12,629 nucleotides of DNA. Origin: Gammaproteobacteria bacterium (GTDB lineage: Bacteria > Pseudomonadota > Gammaproteobacteria > SZUA-229). The notes under the pieces were generated by a model. That model was given only the letters and a program-made list of their open reading frames with translations, searched no databases and was not told the origin of the DNA. Position numbers and translations under genes: made by a program. Positions 6,409-12,629 of the stretch are shown here, one piece after another (position 1 is the stretch's first letter; each line of letters starts with the position of its first letter). Location: assembly GCA_026998145.1 (NCBI GenBank), contig JALTRC010000158.1, positions 1-12,629 of the forward strand, given 5' to 3'.

Positions 6409-6621
6409 TTTTTTAACCACAGAGGACACGGAGGGACACAGAGTTTCTTAGGGAACAGCGCTTTAATTCTGGATAAATCAGTCTGACTTTAACAAATTCT
6501 TATTTCAGGAAAATAAATTAAAACCAGGTCGTCTCATTAGATAGGAACGGTAAATCTATTAACCATCCAGAGATACCTCAGCTTTTCTCTGTGTACCTCC
6601 GTGTCCCCTGTGGTTAAAAAA
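6409..6621. mobile_element. MITE-like element with 35-bp terminal inverted repeats
   Basis: The left arm 6409-6443 (T6, AACCACAGAGGACACGGAGG, then gacacagag) and right arm 6587-6621 are inverted copies, matching at 33 of 35 positions. Between them are 143 A+T-rich bases with no reading frame. The arm motif AACCACAGAGGACACGGAGG is of a kind dispersed through many unrelated bacterial genomes, from memory. No transposase and no clear target duplication are seen. It lies immediately beyond the groEL terminator. Confidence 0.6.
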
Positions 6622-6623
6622 CA

Positions 6624-6653
6624 AAAAAGCCGGCTACACAGAGCCGGCTTTTT
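6624..6653 (-). terminator. Rho-independent terminator of groESL
   Basis: AAAAAGCCGGCT (6624-6635) pairs perfectly with AGCCGGCTTTTT (6642-6653) across a six-base loop. In the groEL direction the stem ends in a T-run followed by TGTTTTTT. It lies 39 bases beyond the groEL stop. The symmetric A/T flanks mean it could also work in the plus direction. Confidence 0.88.
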
Positions 6654-6691
6654 CATCACCTGATATTATCAGGCCAATGGGGAGGGAAGCA

Positions 6692-8329
6692 TTACATCAT
6701 GCCGCCCATTCCACCCATGCCGCCACCCATATCAGGCATAGGCGCTTCTTCCTTAGGCAGTTCTGCAATCATACATTCTGTTGTGATTAACAGACCGGCT
6801 ACCGATGCAGCATTTTGCAGAGCTGTACGGGTTACCTTGGTAGGATCTAAAATACCCATTTCCATCATGTCGCCATACACTTCCTGACCGGCGTTATAAC
6901 CGAAGTTACCTTCACCTTCTGCAACCTTGTTCAGTACCACTGAAGCTTCGCCACCTGCATTGGATACGATCTGACGTAATGGCTCTTCCATGGAACGCAG
7001 CGCAATTTTCACGCCCACATCCTGATCATGGTTATCACCTTTTACATCCTTAACCGACAGGCAGGCACGAATCAGGGCAACACCACCACCGGGCACCACG
7101 CCTTCTTCAACGGCTGCGCGAGTCGCATGCAATGCATCTTCAACGCGAGCTTTCTTCTCTTTCATTTCAACTTCGGTGGCTGCACCCACTTTGATTACCG
7201 CAACACCGCCAGACAGCTTGGCCAGACGTTCCTGTAGTTTTTCACGATCATAATCAGATGACGTTTCTTCAACCTGTGCACGAATCTGCGCAACACGCTC
7301 TGAAATATCTTCTGCTGAACCTGCACCATCAACAATAATGGTTGCTTCTTTCGTAACCGTTACACGTTTGGCAGAACCCAGTTCTTCCAGCGTGGCTTTT
7401 TCCAGAGACAGGCCGACTTCTTCAGAAATTACCTGGCCGCCGGTTAATACGGCAATATCCTGTAACATGGCTTTGCGACGATCACCAAAGCCCGGTGCCT
7501 TAACCGCAGCTACTTTCACAATGCCACGCATGCTGTTTACAACCAGCGTTGCCAGGGCTTCGCCTTCAACATCTTCGGCAATAATCAGCAGCGGACGGCC
7601 GGCCTTGGCTACACCTTCCAGAATCGCCAGCAGATCGCGGATATTGGAGATTTTCTTATCGAACAACAGGATGAACGGGTTTTCCAACTCGGCTGTCATG
7701 GATTGCTGGTCATTCACAAAGTAAGGTGACAAATAACCGCGGTCAAACTGCATACCTTCTACAATATCCAGCTCGTTTTGCAGCGAGGTACCTTCTTCAA
7801 CCGTAATAACACCTTCCTTACCCACTTTATCCATGGCTTCGGCAATGATATTACCCACATCCGCATCGGAGTTGGCAGAGATAGTACCCACCTGAGCAAT
7901 TTCACTGCTTTCGGAACAGGCTTTGGACATATTCTTAAGGGCTTCAACCGCAGCCGTTACCGCCTTGTCGATACCCCGCTTCAGATCCATGGGATTCATA
8001 CCGGCAGATACGGACTTCATACCTTCACGTACAATGGCCTGCGCCAGTACGGTTGCAGTCGTGGTACCGTCACCGGCAATATCAGATGTCTGTGAAGACA
8101 CTTCCTTCACCATCTGCGCACCCATGTTTTCAAATTTATCTTCCAGTTCCACTTCCTTGGCAACCGATACACCATCTTTGGTTACGGTTGGCGCACCAAA
8201 GGATTTTTCCAGAACCACATTACGGCCTTTAGGACCCAGGGTTACTTTTACGGCATTCGCCAGAATATTTACACCATTCACCATGCGGCTACGGGCGTCA
8301 TCACCAAATCTTACTTCTTTAGCTGACAT
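6692..8329 (-). CDS. groL: Chaperonin GroEL (Hsp60)
   Basis: This 545-residue protein is the large chaperonin subunit. It forms stacked seven-membered rings that enclose and fold client proteins in the cytosol using ATP. It is complete, from MSAKEVRFGDDARSRM to the Gly-Met tail MGGGMGGMGGMM. The nucleotide-site landmarks are VTLGPKGRNV (29-38), GDGTTTATVLA (86-96, with Asp87) and EEGVVPGGGVAL. An AGAGGA ribosome site precedes the ATG, 32 bases after the groES stop. It is co-transcribed with groES from the CIRCE-controlled promoter and ends at the strong hairpin at 6624-6653. No lesion is seen. Confidence 0.99.
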   Translation of the reverse strand: MSAKEVRFGDDARSRMVNGVNILANAVKVTLGPKGRNVVLEKSFGAPTVTKDGVSVAKEVELEDKFENMGAQMVKEVSSQTSDIAGDGTTTATVLAQAIVREGMKSVSAGMNPMDLKRGIDKAVTAAVEALKNMSKACSESSEIAQVGTISANSDADVGNIIAEAMDKVGKEGVITVEEGTSLQNELDIVEGMQFDRGYLSPYFVNDQQSMTAELENPFILLFDKKISNIRDLLAILEGVAKAGRPLLIIAEDVEGEALATLVVNSMRGIVKVAAVKAPGFGDRRKAMLQDIAVLTGGQVISEEVGLSLEKATLEELGSAKRVTVTKEATIIVDGAGSAEDISERVAQIRAQVEETSSDYDREKLQERLAKLSGGVAVIKVGAATEVEMKEKKARVEDALHATRAAVEEGVVPGGGVALIRACLSVKDVKGDNHDQDVGVKIALRSMEEPLRQIVSNAGGEASVVLNKVAEGEGNFGYNAGQEVYGDMMEMGILDPTKVTRTALQNAASVAGLLITTECMIAELPKEEAPMPDMGGGMGGMGGMM

Positions 8330-8361
8330 TTTTATTTTCCTCTAAAATTTTTTATGGAGTC

Positions 8362-8652
8362 TTAAGATTCGAATACGCCAAGAATATCTTCTTCGCGCAT
8401 AATCAACAGTTCTTCACCATCAATCTTGATTTCTGTACCGGCATATTTGCCAAACAGCACAGAATCGCCAACCTTGACATCCATGGGTGTGACATCACCA
8501 TTATCATTCTTTTTGCCGTTACCTACGGCTACCACTTCACCACGAGACGGTTTTTCAGTGGCTGAATCGGGGATCAAAATACCACCTGCTGTGGTGGTTT
8601 CTTCTTCCATACGCTTTACAACCAGACGGTCTTGTAATGGGCGAATTTTCAT
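8362..8652 (-). CDS. groS: Co-chaperonin GroES (Hsp10)
   Basis: This 96-residue lid of the GroEL chamber begins MKIRPLQDRLVVKRMEEE. The mobile loop that contacts GroEL is at about residues 17-33 (EEETTTAGGILIPDSA). SRGEVVAVG, VLFGKYAGTEIKIDGEE and LIMREEDILGV are family hallmarks. Length is the usual 96-97 residues. A strong AGAGGAA ribosome site lies upstream of the ATG. It is the first gene of the groES-groEL operon; its leader carries the CIRCE operator ending 31 bases before the start. Confidence 0.99.
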   Translation of the reverse strand: MKIRPLQDRLVVKRMEEETTTAGGILIPDSATEKPSRGEVVAVGNGKKNDNGDVTPMDVKVGDSVLFGKYAGTEIKIDGEELLIMREEDILGVFES

Positions 8653-8682
8653 TGTGTGTATTTCCTCTTTAAGGCGTTATTT

Positions 8683-8709
8683 TTAGCACTCTAAATTTGA
8701 GAGTGCTAA
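8683..8709. promoter_or_regulatory. CIRCE operator (HrcA-binding site)
   Basis: TTAGCACTC (8683-8691), a nine-base spacer and GAGTGCTAA (8701-8709) form the exact CIRCE consensus: 9-9-9 with no mismatch. It abuts the -10 box of the groES promoter and so covers the likely start of transcription. HrcA bound here represses groESL until heat shock. No hrcA gene is in the window. Confidence 0.95.
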
Positions 8710-8736
8710 TGATAGTCATGACAGCAGCTGAGTCAA
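8709..8736 (-). promoter_or_regulatory. Sigma-70-type promoter of groESL
   Basis: On the minus strand TTGACT (-35, 8731-8736) is followed by a 16-base spacer and TATCAT (-10, 8709-8714). The last base of the -10 is the first base of CIRCE. No sigma-32 pattern (CTTGAA ... CCCCAT-T) is evident nearby. Confidence 0.7.
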
Positions 8737-8762
8737 GGCATCTGGGCAAAACAGCCGGTGGA

Positions 8763-9200
8763 TCAATCTTCCCGGCGGTATTCACCTTCGATAGTGCGTG
8801 GATCAGCCGCTGATTCAGTTTTTGTGTGAACCTTATATGTGGCTTGAAAAGTGGAATTCAAGAGCAGATGTTTAATAATCATGCGGCGGGTAAATGGCAG
8901 CAGGCAGATAAAGCCGATGGTGTCAGTAAAAAAACCGGGGGTAATCAGCAATGCACCGCCCACCGCCAGAAACAGCCCTTCCAGCATTTCCATGGCGGGA
9001 ATCTGCCCCTGGGACATTAGCTGATTGGCCCGCATCAGTGTGCTGAGGCCCTGCTGTCGCAGCAGATTAACCCCAATCACCGCAGTTAATACCACCAGAA
9101 AAATGGTCCATCCGGCCCCAATAACCGACCCCACTTTAATCAGCAGATAAACCTCTATGATGGGGATAATTAAAAAAAGCGCGGGCCAGAATCGTATCAT
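8763..9200 (-). CDS. fxsA: FxsA family inner-membrane protein
   Basis: This 145-residue membrane protein has hydrophobic segments near residues 4-21, 24-46 and 74-102. Family motifs are PIIEVYLLIKVGSVIGAGWT, VIGVNLLRQQG and GGALLITPGFFTDTIG. The cytosolic tail ends IEGEYRRED, also typical. I start it at the ATG at 9200; a TTG two codons earlier (9206) is possible but less likely. In E. coli, FxsA reduces exclusion of phage T7 in F-bearing cells; its normal role is unclear. It lies upstream of groES on the same strand, as in many gammaproteobacteria. The groESL promoter begins after its stop, so it is probably a separate unit with some read-through. Confidence 0.92.
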   Translation of the reverse strand: MIRFWPALFLIIPIIEVYLLIKVGSVIGAGWTIFLVVLTAVIGVNLLRQQGLSTLMRANQLMSQGQIPAMEMLEGLFLAVGGALLITPGFFTDTIGFICLLPFTRRMIIKHLLLNSTFQATYKVHTKTESAADPRTIEGEYRRED

Positions 9201-9379
9201 GTTCAATTTCTCGTTAAATGGATGCCACTATTGCATCCTGTCTGTACAGTGCGCCCGGCTTCGCCATAGACAGCACCCTGAAAAAGCTATATGTTCTCAA
9301 ATAAAAAGCCCCGGAGAACTTATATTACTACCCGCTCTCTAAAGGCATTACAACAATCACTCACCACGCGAGCAATAGA

Positions 9380-11287
9380 ATGATGACATTGACCACTCGG
9401 CTAAGGGCCAGTTTCCTTATACTCATGCTGATGGCCGGTTTTTCCGCCATTACCCCGTCCGCCATCGCGGACACGTTTTCCTCAATTGGCAGTCTGGGGG
9501 ATGATCTGGGCCTGGACGGGGCCGATGAAGAGGATATTCTTGATCCGGATCAGGCCTTTGTGCTTTCTACCCGCTCAGAAAATGGCCAGCTGATCGCCGA
9601 GTGGAAAATTGCCGATGGCCACTATATGTACCGGGACAAGATCAAAATCATCCCGGCAGATGACAGCAATATCACCACTGGCGCATTACAGCTATCACCG
9701 GGGGAAGAAAAAGAAGACCCTTACTTCGGCAAAATTTATGTTTATCATCATCAGGCCGACGCCCGACTTCCTGTTATCGACAATAATGGGGTTCAATCTG
9801 CCAGTTTCAAGGTGAAATATCAGGGCTGCTCTGAAGTTTCCGGTATTTGCTACCCACCAATCACCAAAACCATCACCTTTGACACCAGCCTGATTGCTTC
9901 TGCCGATGCGGCGCAAGCCACCACGCAGCCTCCCATTAGCACGCCGGACATCAGCAAGGATCACGCCTTTGTATCGGAACAGGATCAGATTGCCGAATCC
10001 TTACAATCGGGCAGCGTATGGCTCACCCTGATCAGCTTTTTTGGCTTTGGACTGCTACTCGCCTTCACCCCCTGCGTTTTCCCCATGATCCCCATTCTCT
10101 CCAGTATTATTGTGGGGCAGGGAGACAAGGTCAGCTCCCGCAGCGCCTTTACCATGTCGCTGGTGTATGTGCTGGCCATGGCACTTACCTATACGGTTGC
10201 CGGCGTGCTGGCCGGTGTAATGGGTGAAAATATTCAGGCTGCTTTCCAGAACCCCTGGATACTGGGCAGCTTCGCCGTGGTTTTTGTATTGCTGTCATTT
10301 TCCATGTTCGGTTTTTACGATCTGCAAATGCCCAGCTCCATCCAGAGCCGCCTGACCCAGTTCAGTAATAATCAGCAGGGCGGCACCCTGACCGGCGTTG
10401 CCATTATGGGCTTTTTATCAGCGCTGATTGTCGGCCCCTGCGTTGCCGCTCCCCTTGCCGGCGCCTTAATTTATATTGGCCAGACGGGGGATGCGGTGCT
10501 CGGCGGCATGGCCCTGTTTGCCCTGAGCATGGGTATGGGCGCGCCACTTATTGCCATAGGCACATCGGCCGGTAAACTACTGCCCAAAGCCGGTACCTGG
10601 ATGGATGCGGTTAAAGCCGTATTCGGCGTTATGCTGCTGGCGGTGGCAATCTGGATGCTGGAGCGCATTTTACCCACCAGTATCAGTATCCTTCTCTGGG
10701 CCACACTGATTATTGTATCGGCAGTTTATATGGGTGCCATTGATGCGCTTAAAGAAGGCGCATCCGGCTGGTACAAATTATGGAAAGCCCTGGGCCTGAT
10801 GCTGCTGATCTACGGCATTTTCCTGCTGATTGCCGTTGCCACCGGCAGTGGCAATATGATGCAGCCCCTGAAAGGTCTGGGCGGTGGTAGCGCCACCCAT
10901 AGCCCATCAGCCGCACCTGAGCATCTGCTGTTTAAAAAAATAAAAGGTGTTGAAGGCCTGCGACAGGCACTGGCTGAAGCCCGCGACAATAACAAACCGG
11001 TAATGCTGGATTTTTATGCGGACTGGTGTACTTCCTGTAAGGAAATGGAAAGCCTGACCTTTAGCGATCCCAGTGTGCAGGCGGCCCTGAAAGACGTGGT
11101 TCTGCTACAGGCAGATGTCACACCTAATGATGAAAAAGATAAAGAACTATATAAACACTTCGGCATTATCGGCCCACCAGCGATTATCTTTTACGACAGC
11201 ACGGGCGAGGAAAAACGGAATTACCGGGTCGTTGGCTATATGCCCGCCGAAAAATTTTCCGCCCATGTTAAACAGGCGGTGAAATAA
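9380..11287 (+). CDS. dsbD: Thiol:disulfide interchange protein DsbD (transmembrane electron carrier)
   Basis: This 635-residue protein passes electrons from cytoplasmic thioredoxin across the inner membrane to periplasmic thiol proteins. A signal peptide (about 1-30) is followed by the periplasmic alpha domain with Cys150 and Cys157 (YQGCSEVSGICYPP). The central domain has about eight membrane segments (~213-488) with Cys232 (FTPCVFPMIP) and Cys354 (VGPCVAAPLAG). The C-terminal thioredoxin-like gamma domain has Cys550-Cys553 (YADWCTSCKE) and the Gly-Pro-Pro loop (IIGPPAIIFY). All six redox cysteines are present. The alpha pair is spaced by six residues, one more than in E. coli. Start choice is between adjacent ATGs at 9380 and 9383; the ribosome site is weak. 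The 179 bases upstream show no clear promoter. The stop overlaps the next gene's ATG by one base. Confidence 0.96.
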   Translation: MMTLTTRLRASFLILMLMAGFSAITPSAIADTFSSIGSLGDDLGLDGADEEDILDPDQAFVLSTRSENGQLIAEWKIADGHYMYRDKIKIIPADDSNITTGALQLSPGEEKEDPYFGKIYVYHHQADARLPVIDNNGVQSASFKVKYQGCSEVSGICYPPITKTITFDTSLIASADAAQATTQPPISTPDISKDHAFVSEQDQIAESLQSGSVWLTLISFFGFGLLLAFTPCVFPMIPILSSIIVGQGDKVSSRSAFTMSLVYVLAMALTYTVAGVLAGVMGENIQAAFQNPWILGSFAVVFVLLSFSMFGFYDLQMPSSIQSRLTQFSNNQQGGTLTGVAIMGFLSALIVGPCVAAPLAGALIYIGQTGDAVLGGMALFALSMGMGAPLIAIGTSAGKLLPKAGTWMDAVKAVFGVMLLAVAIWMLERILPTSISILLWATLIIVSAVYMGAIDALKEGASGWYKLWKALGLMLLIYGIFLLIAVATGSGNMMQPLKGLGGGSATHSPSAAPEHLLFKKIKGVEGLRQALAEARDNNKPVMLDFYADWCTSCKEMESLTFSDPSVQAALKDVVLLQADVTPNDEKDKELYKHFGIIGPPAIIFYDSTGEEKRNYRVVGYMPAEKFSAHVKQAVK

Positions 11288-11823
11288 TGAAACGCTGGAT
11301 TATTGCCATTATTGTATTAGCGGTTGCAGGCGCAGCCGGCTTTTATGGCCAGCAATATTTTATGGCTAAAAAGCCACAGGCCGCTGCGGCAAAATCATCG
11401 GTTATTGGCCAGCCCCGCCCCGATTTTCGTTATAAGGATATTGAGGGCAATATGCGCAGCGCCAGTGAATGGGATGGAAAAGTTTTGCTGGTTAACTTCT
11501 GGGCCACCTGGTGCCCGCCCTGCAAAAAAGAAATCCCGGCCTTTATCGAAATACAGGAACAGTATAAAGACAAGGGCTTTCAAATTGTCGGTATCGCCAT
11601 GGATGATGAAGACTCGGTTAAGGACTATGCGGACACCATGGGAATGAATTATCCGGTAATGGCCGCCGAAATTGATGCAGTTGAATTATCCCGCCGCTAT
11701 GGCAATCGAATCAGCGCCCTGCCTTTTAGCGTTTTTGTGGATAGAAGCGGGAAAATTGTGGCCACCAAAGCCGGTGGCATGAACAAACAGATGGTTGAAA
11801 AAATTATTCAGCCTTTATTATAA
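11287..11823 (+). CDS. Membrane-anchored TlpA/ResA-type thioredoxin-fold protein
   Basis: This 178-residue protein has an uncleaved-looking N-terminal anchor (about 4-20) and a periplasmic thioredoxin/peroxiredoxin-like domain. The redox site is Cys76-Pro-Pro-Cys79 (FWATWCPPCKKEIP), with the cis-proline near Pro146 (SALPFSVFVD). GQPRPDFRYKDIEG is the usual TlpA/ResA lead-in. Such proteins reduce disulfides in the periplasm, for example during cytochrome c maturation, and need an electron donor such as DsbD. Its ATG overlaps the dsbD stop (taATGa), so the pair is translationally coupled and a donor-client link is likely. The exact client is unknown. TlpA, ResA and CcmG/DsbE cannot be told apart with certainty, so I give no symbol. 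Confidence 0.9.
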   Translation: MKRWIIAIIVLAVAGAAGFYGQQYFMAKKPQAAAAKSSVIGQPRPDFRYKDIEGNMRSASEWDGKVLLVNFWATWCPPCKKEIPAFIEIQEQYKDKGFQIVGIAMDDEDSVKDYADTMGMNYPVMAAEIDAVELSRRYGNRISALPFSVFVDRSGKIVATKAGGMNKQMVEKIIQPLL

Positions 11824-11838
11824 GAAGGCCCAATGGTA

Positions 11839-12004
11839 TTAAGGAGCCTCTGATTAACACTGGACGAAACAGTTTGCGTTTAAAATGCGTGACATCAAGG
11901 CGTCGAATCGCACCCAATAGGCAGGCTCGGGAAGATTTGCAACGCAGAGGCCGCGTATTTTAAATGTGAAATGTGAGTTCATGTGTTATTCAGAGGCTCC
12001 TTAA
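11839..12004. mobile_element. MITE-like 158-bp element flanked by TTAA
   Basis: The ends are inverted copies: GGAGCCTCTGATTAACAC (11843-11860) and GTGTTATTCAGAGGCTCC (11983-12000), one mismatch in 18. Both are bordered outside by TTAA (11839-11842, 12001-12004), consistent with a four-base target duplication. Inner bases add complementarity (TTTAAAATGCG near 11879 against CGTATTTTAAA near 11954), so it can fold into a long hairpin. No gene is inside. The TTAA target and end sequence suggest IS5-group mobilisation, as inference. It separates the convergent tlpA-like and terB-like genes. Confidence 0.65.
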
Positions 12005-12020
12005 ATGTCTTTGGGCTTTG

Positions 12021-12485
12021 TTAATGCGGCTGTAAGGATTCCTGAGCGCGGAATTTAGCCTTTATAAAATCACTGTGGGATACATAAATTAAATCGGCTA
12101 TTTTTCGCACCATGCTTTCTTCATATTTATCCAGACACTGATCCACAAACGCTACCCGCCATAGATTTTCAATCAAACGAATTTTTTCTGTTTGTGTAAA
12201 CTGCTCCGCAATCATGCGGGTAAACTGAAAATAATCTGTTGCCCCCTGCATTTCATCTTCTGCCAGCGCATAGAGTTTGCGGACCTCATCTTCCGTTAAT
12301 GAAAACTGCTGTTGCAATAAGGCCAGAATTGTTTGCTTTTCGATATTCAGCGCCTGATCATCCAGCAACATCATTTCAATTAACAGCGCGGCCGTTGCCA
12401 GCCTTAGCTGCTGCTCAGTCGTATCTTCACCGCTGGACAGCTCGGTAAAATTATCGACGAAAAACTGTTTTATTTTAGTTAACAT
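12021..12485 (-). CDS. TerB-family protein
   Basis: This 154-residue, mostly helical acidic protein matches the TerB-like (tellurite resistance B / COG4103) pattern. Two halves each carry a conserved acidic helix: AALLIEMMLLDDQALNIEKQ near residues 33-52 and VAFVDQCLDKYEESMVRKIA near 110-129, followed by LIYVSHSDFIKAK. In TerB, acidic residues at such positions can bind metal. There is no signal peptide or membrane segment. No ter operon genes are adjacent, so this is the common stand-alone type of unknown function, not evidence of tellurite resistance. It converges on the tlpA-like gene and diverges from the XdhC-like gene 30 bases away. Confidence 0.8.
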   Translation of the reverse strand: MLTKIKQFFVDNFTELSSGEDTTEQQLRLATAALLIEMMLLDDQALNIEKQTILALLQQQFSLTEDEVRKLYALAEDEMQGATDYFQFTRMIAEQFTQTEKIRLIENLWRVAFVDQCLDKYEESMVRKIADLIYVSHSDFIKAKFRAQESLQPH

Positions 12486-12515
12486 AAGCGCTCAAAAAAT
12501 AGATAAACTGAAACC

Positions 12516-12629
12516 ATGCAACATAATGACTTTCAACTACTTAATCAAGTTATCTCCTGGCTAAAACAGGGACAGCAAGTCACCCTGTTTACCGTCATTA
12601 GCACATGGGGCTCTTCTCCCCGCCCGCCG
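12516..12629 (+). CDS. XdhC/CoxI-family protein, N-terminal fragment
   Basis: Thirty-eight codons are open to the right edge of the window, from the ATG at 12516. The sequence VTLFTVISTWGSSPRPP matches the start of XdhC/CoxI proteins, where a hydrophobic strand is followed by TxGSxPRxxG. Family members help insert or sulfurate the molybdenum cofactor of xanthine dehydrogenase-type enzymes. The ribosome site is weak. The substrate enzyme and the rest of the gene lie outside. Confidence 0.75.
   Translation, partial: MQHNDFQLLNQVISWLKQGQQVTLFTVISTWGSSPRPP

Larger units (their letters stand above)
5978..6691. other. Gene-free, structure-rich intergenic region between pilZ and groEL
   Basis: These 714 bases hold no convincing protein gene. 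They contain, in order, a terminator hairpin, two copies of a 51-bp repeat with small palindromes between them, an A+T-rich stretch without recognisable signals (6194-6320), a REP-like nested hairpin, a MITE-like inverted-repeat element and the groEL terminator. Each is listed separately. Palindromes between the repeat copies include ACGACA-G-TGTCGT (6096-6108) and GGCT-acaa-AGCC (6115-6126). Confidence 0.8.

Noticed and set aside
7338..8345. Several plus-strand open frames across groEL
   Set aside because: They are antisense shadows of a highly conserved, complete gene and have no domain of their own.
9241..9256. CTGTCTGTACAG as a LexA box upstream of dsbD
   Set aside because: Spacing is wrong: a LexA box needs CTGT and ACAG separated by eight bases, and here the palindrome is only 12 bases long.
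9293..9319. GTTCTC...GAGAAC inverted repeat before dsbD
   Set aside because: The arms are only six bases with a 15-base spacer, no known regulator fits, and no promoter could be placed around it.
12021..12485. Tellurite-resistance locus
   Set aside because: Only a stand-alone TerB-like gene is present; terZ, terA, terC, terD and terE are absent.

Overview
The window looks like a stretch of a gammaproteobacterial chromosome of moderate GC. The evidence is the ZnuA/ZnuC/ZnuB set with a Zur-like box, the fxsA-groES-groEL order with dsbD next door (a neighbourhood also known in Escherichia coli), and a gammaproteobacterial type of GroEL. I cannot name the genus. One trait stands out: groESL carries a perfect CIRCE operator (HrcA control) over an ordinary sigma-70 promoter, instead of the sigma-32 control of enteric bacteria.

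Layout. (1) Positions 1-3040 are an accessory patch, visibly more A+T rich than most of what follows. All its genes are on the minus strand: a RAYT/Y1 (HUH) transposase cut by the left edge, a decayed 3' end of an Rhs/YD-repeat gene with EF-hand/dockerin-like calcium loops, and an intact NERD-nuclease/UvrD-like helicase. Two similar short sequences in outward orientation (671-704 and 2972-3004) bracket the Rhs remnant and the helicase. (2) Positions 3118-5977 are a zinc-uptake locus: znuC-znuB on the minus strand, diverging from znuA plus a small PilZ-domain gene on the plus strand, with a candidate Zur operator between. (3) Positions 5978-6691 are a 714-base gene-free stretch full of structure: a hairpin terminator, a 51-bp direct repeat whose copies differ by a compensatory base pair, a REP-like nested hairpin, a ~213-bp inverted-repeat (MITE-like) element, and the groEL terminator. 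(4) Positions 6692-9200 hold groEL, groES and fxsA on the minus strand. (5) Positions 9380-11823 hold dsbD and a TlpA/ResA-type thioredoxin on the plus strand, overlapping by one base. (6) Positions 11824-12629 hold a 158-bp MITE-like element flanked by TTAA, a TerB-family gene (minus) and the first 38 codons of an XdhC/CoxI-family gene (plus).

How the genes work together. ZnuA binds periplasmic zinc, ZnuB forms the inner-membrane channel and ZnuC supplies ATP-driven force. GroES/GroEL fold proteins in the cytosol. DsbD moves electrons from cytoplasmic thioredoxin to periplasmic thiol proteins, and the adjacent membrane-anchored TlpA-like protein is a plausible client.

I found no convincing new multi-gene system. 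The strongest leads are the covarying tandem repeat and REP-like element between pilZ and groEL, the CIRCE control, and the RAYT/Rhs/NERD-helicase patch.
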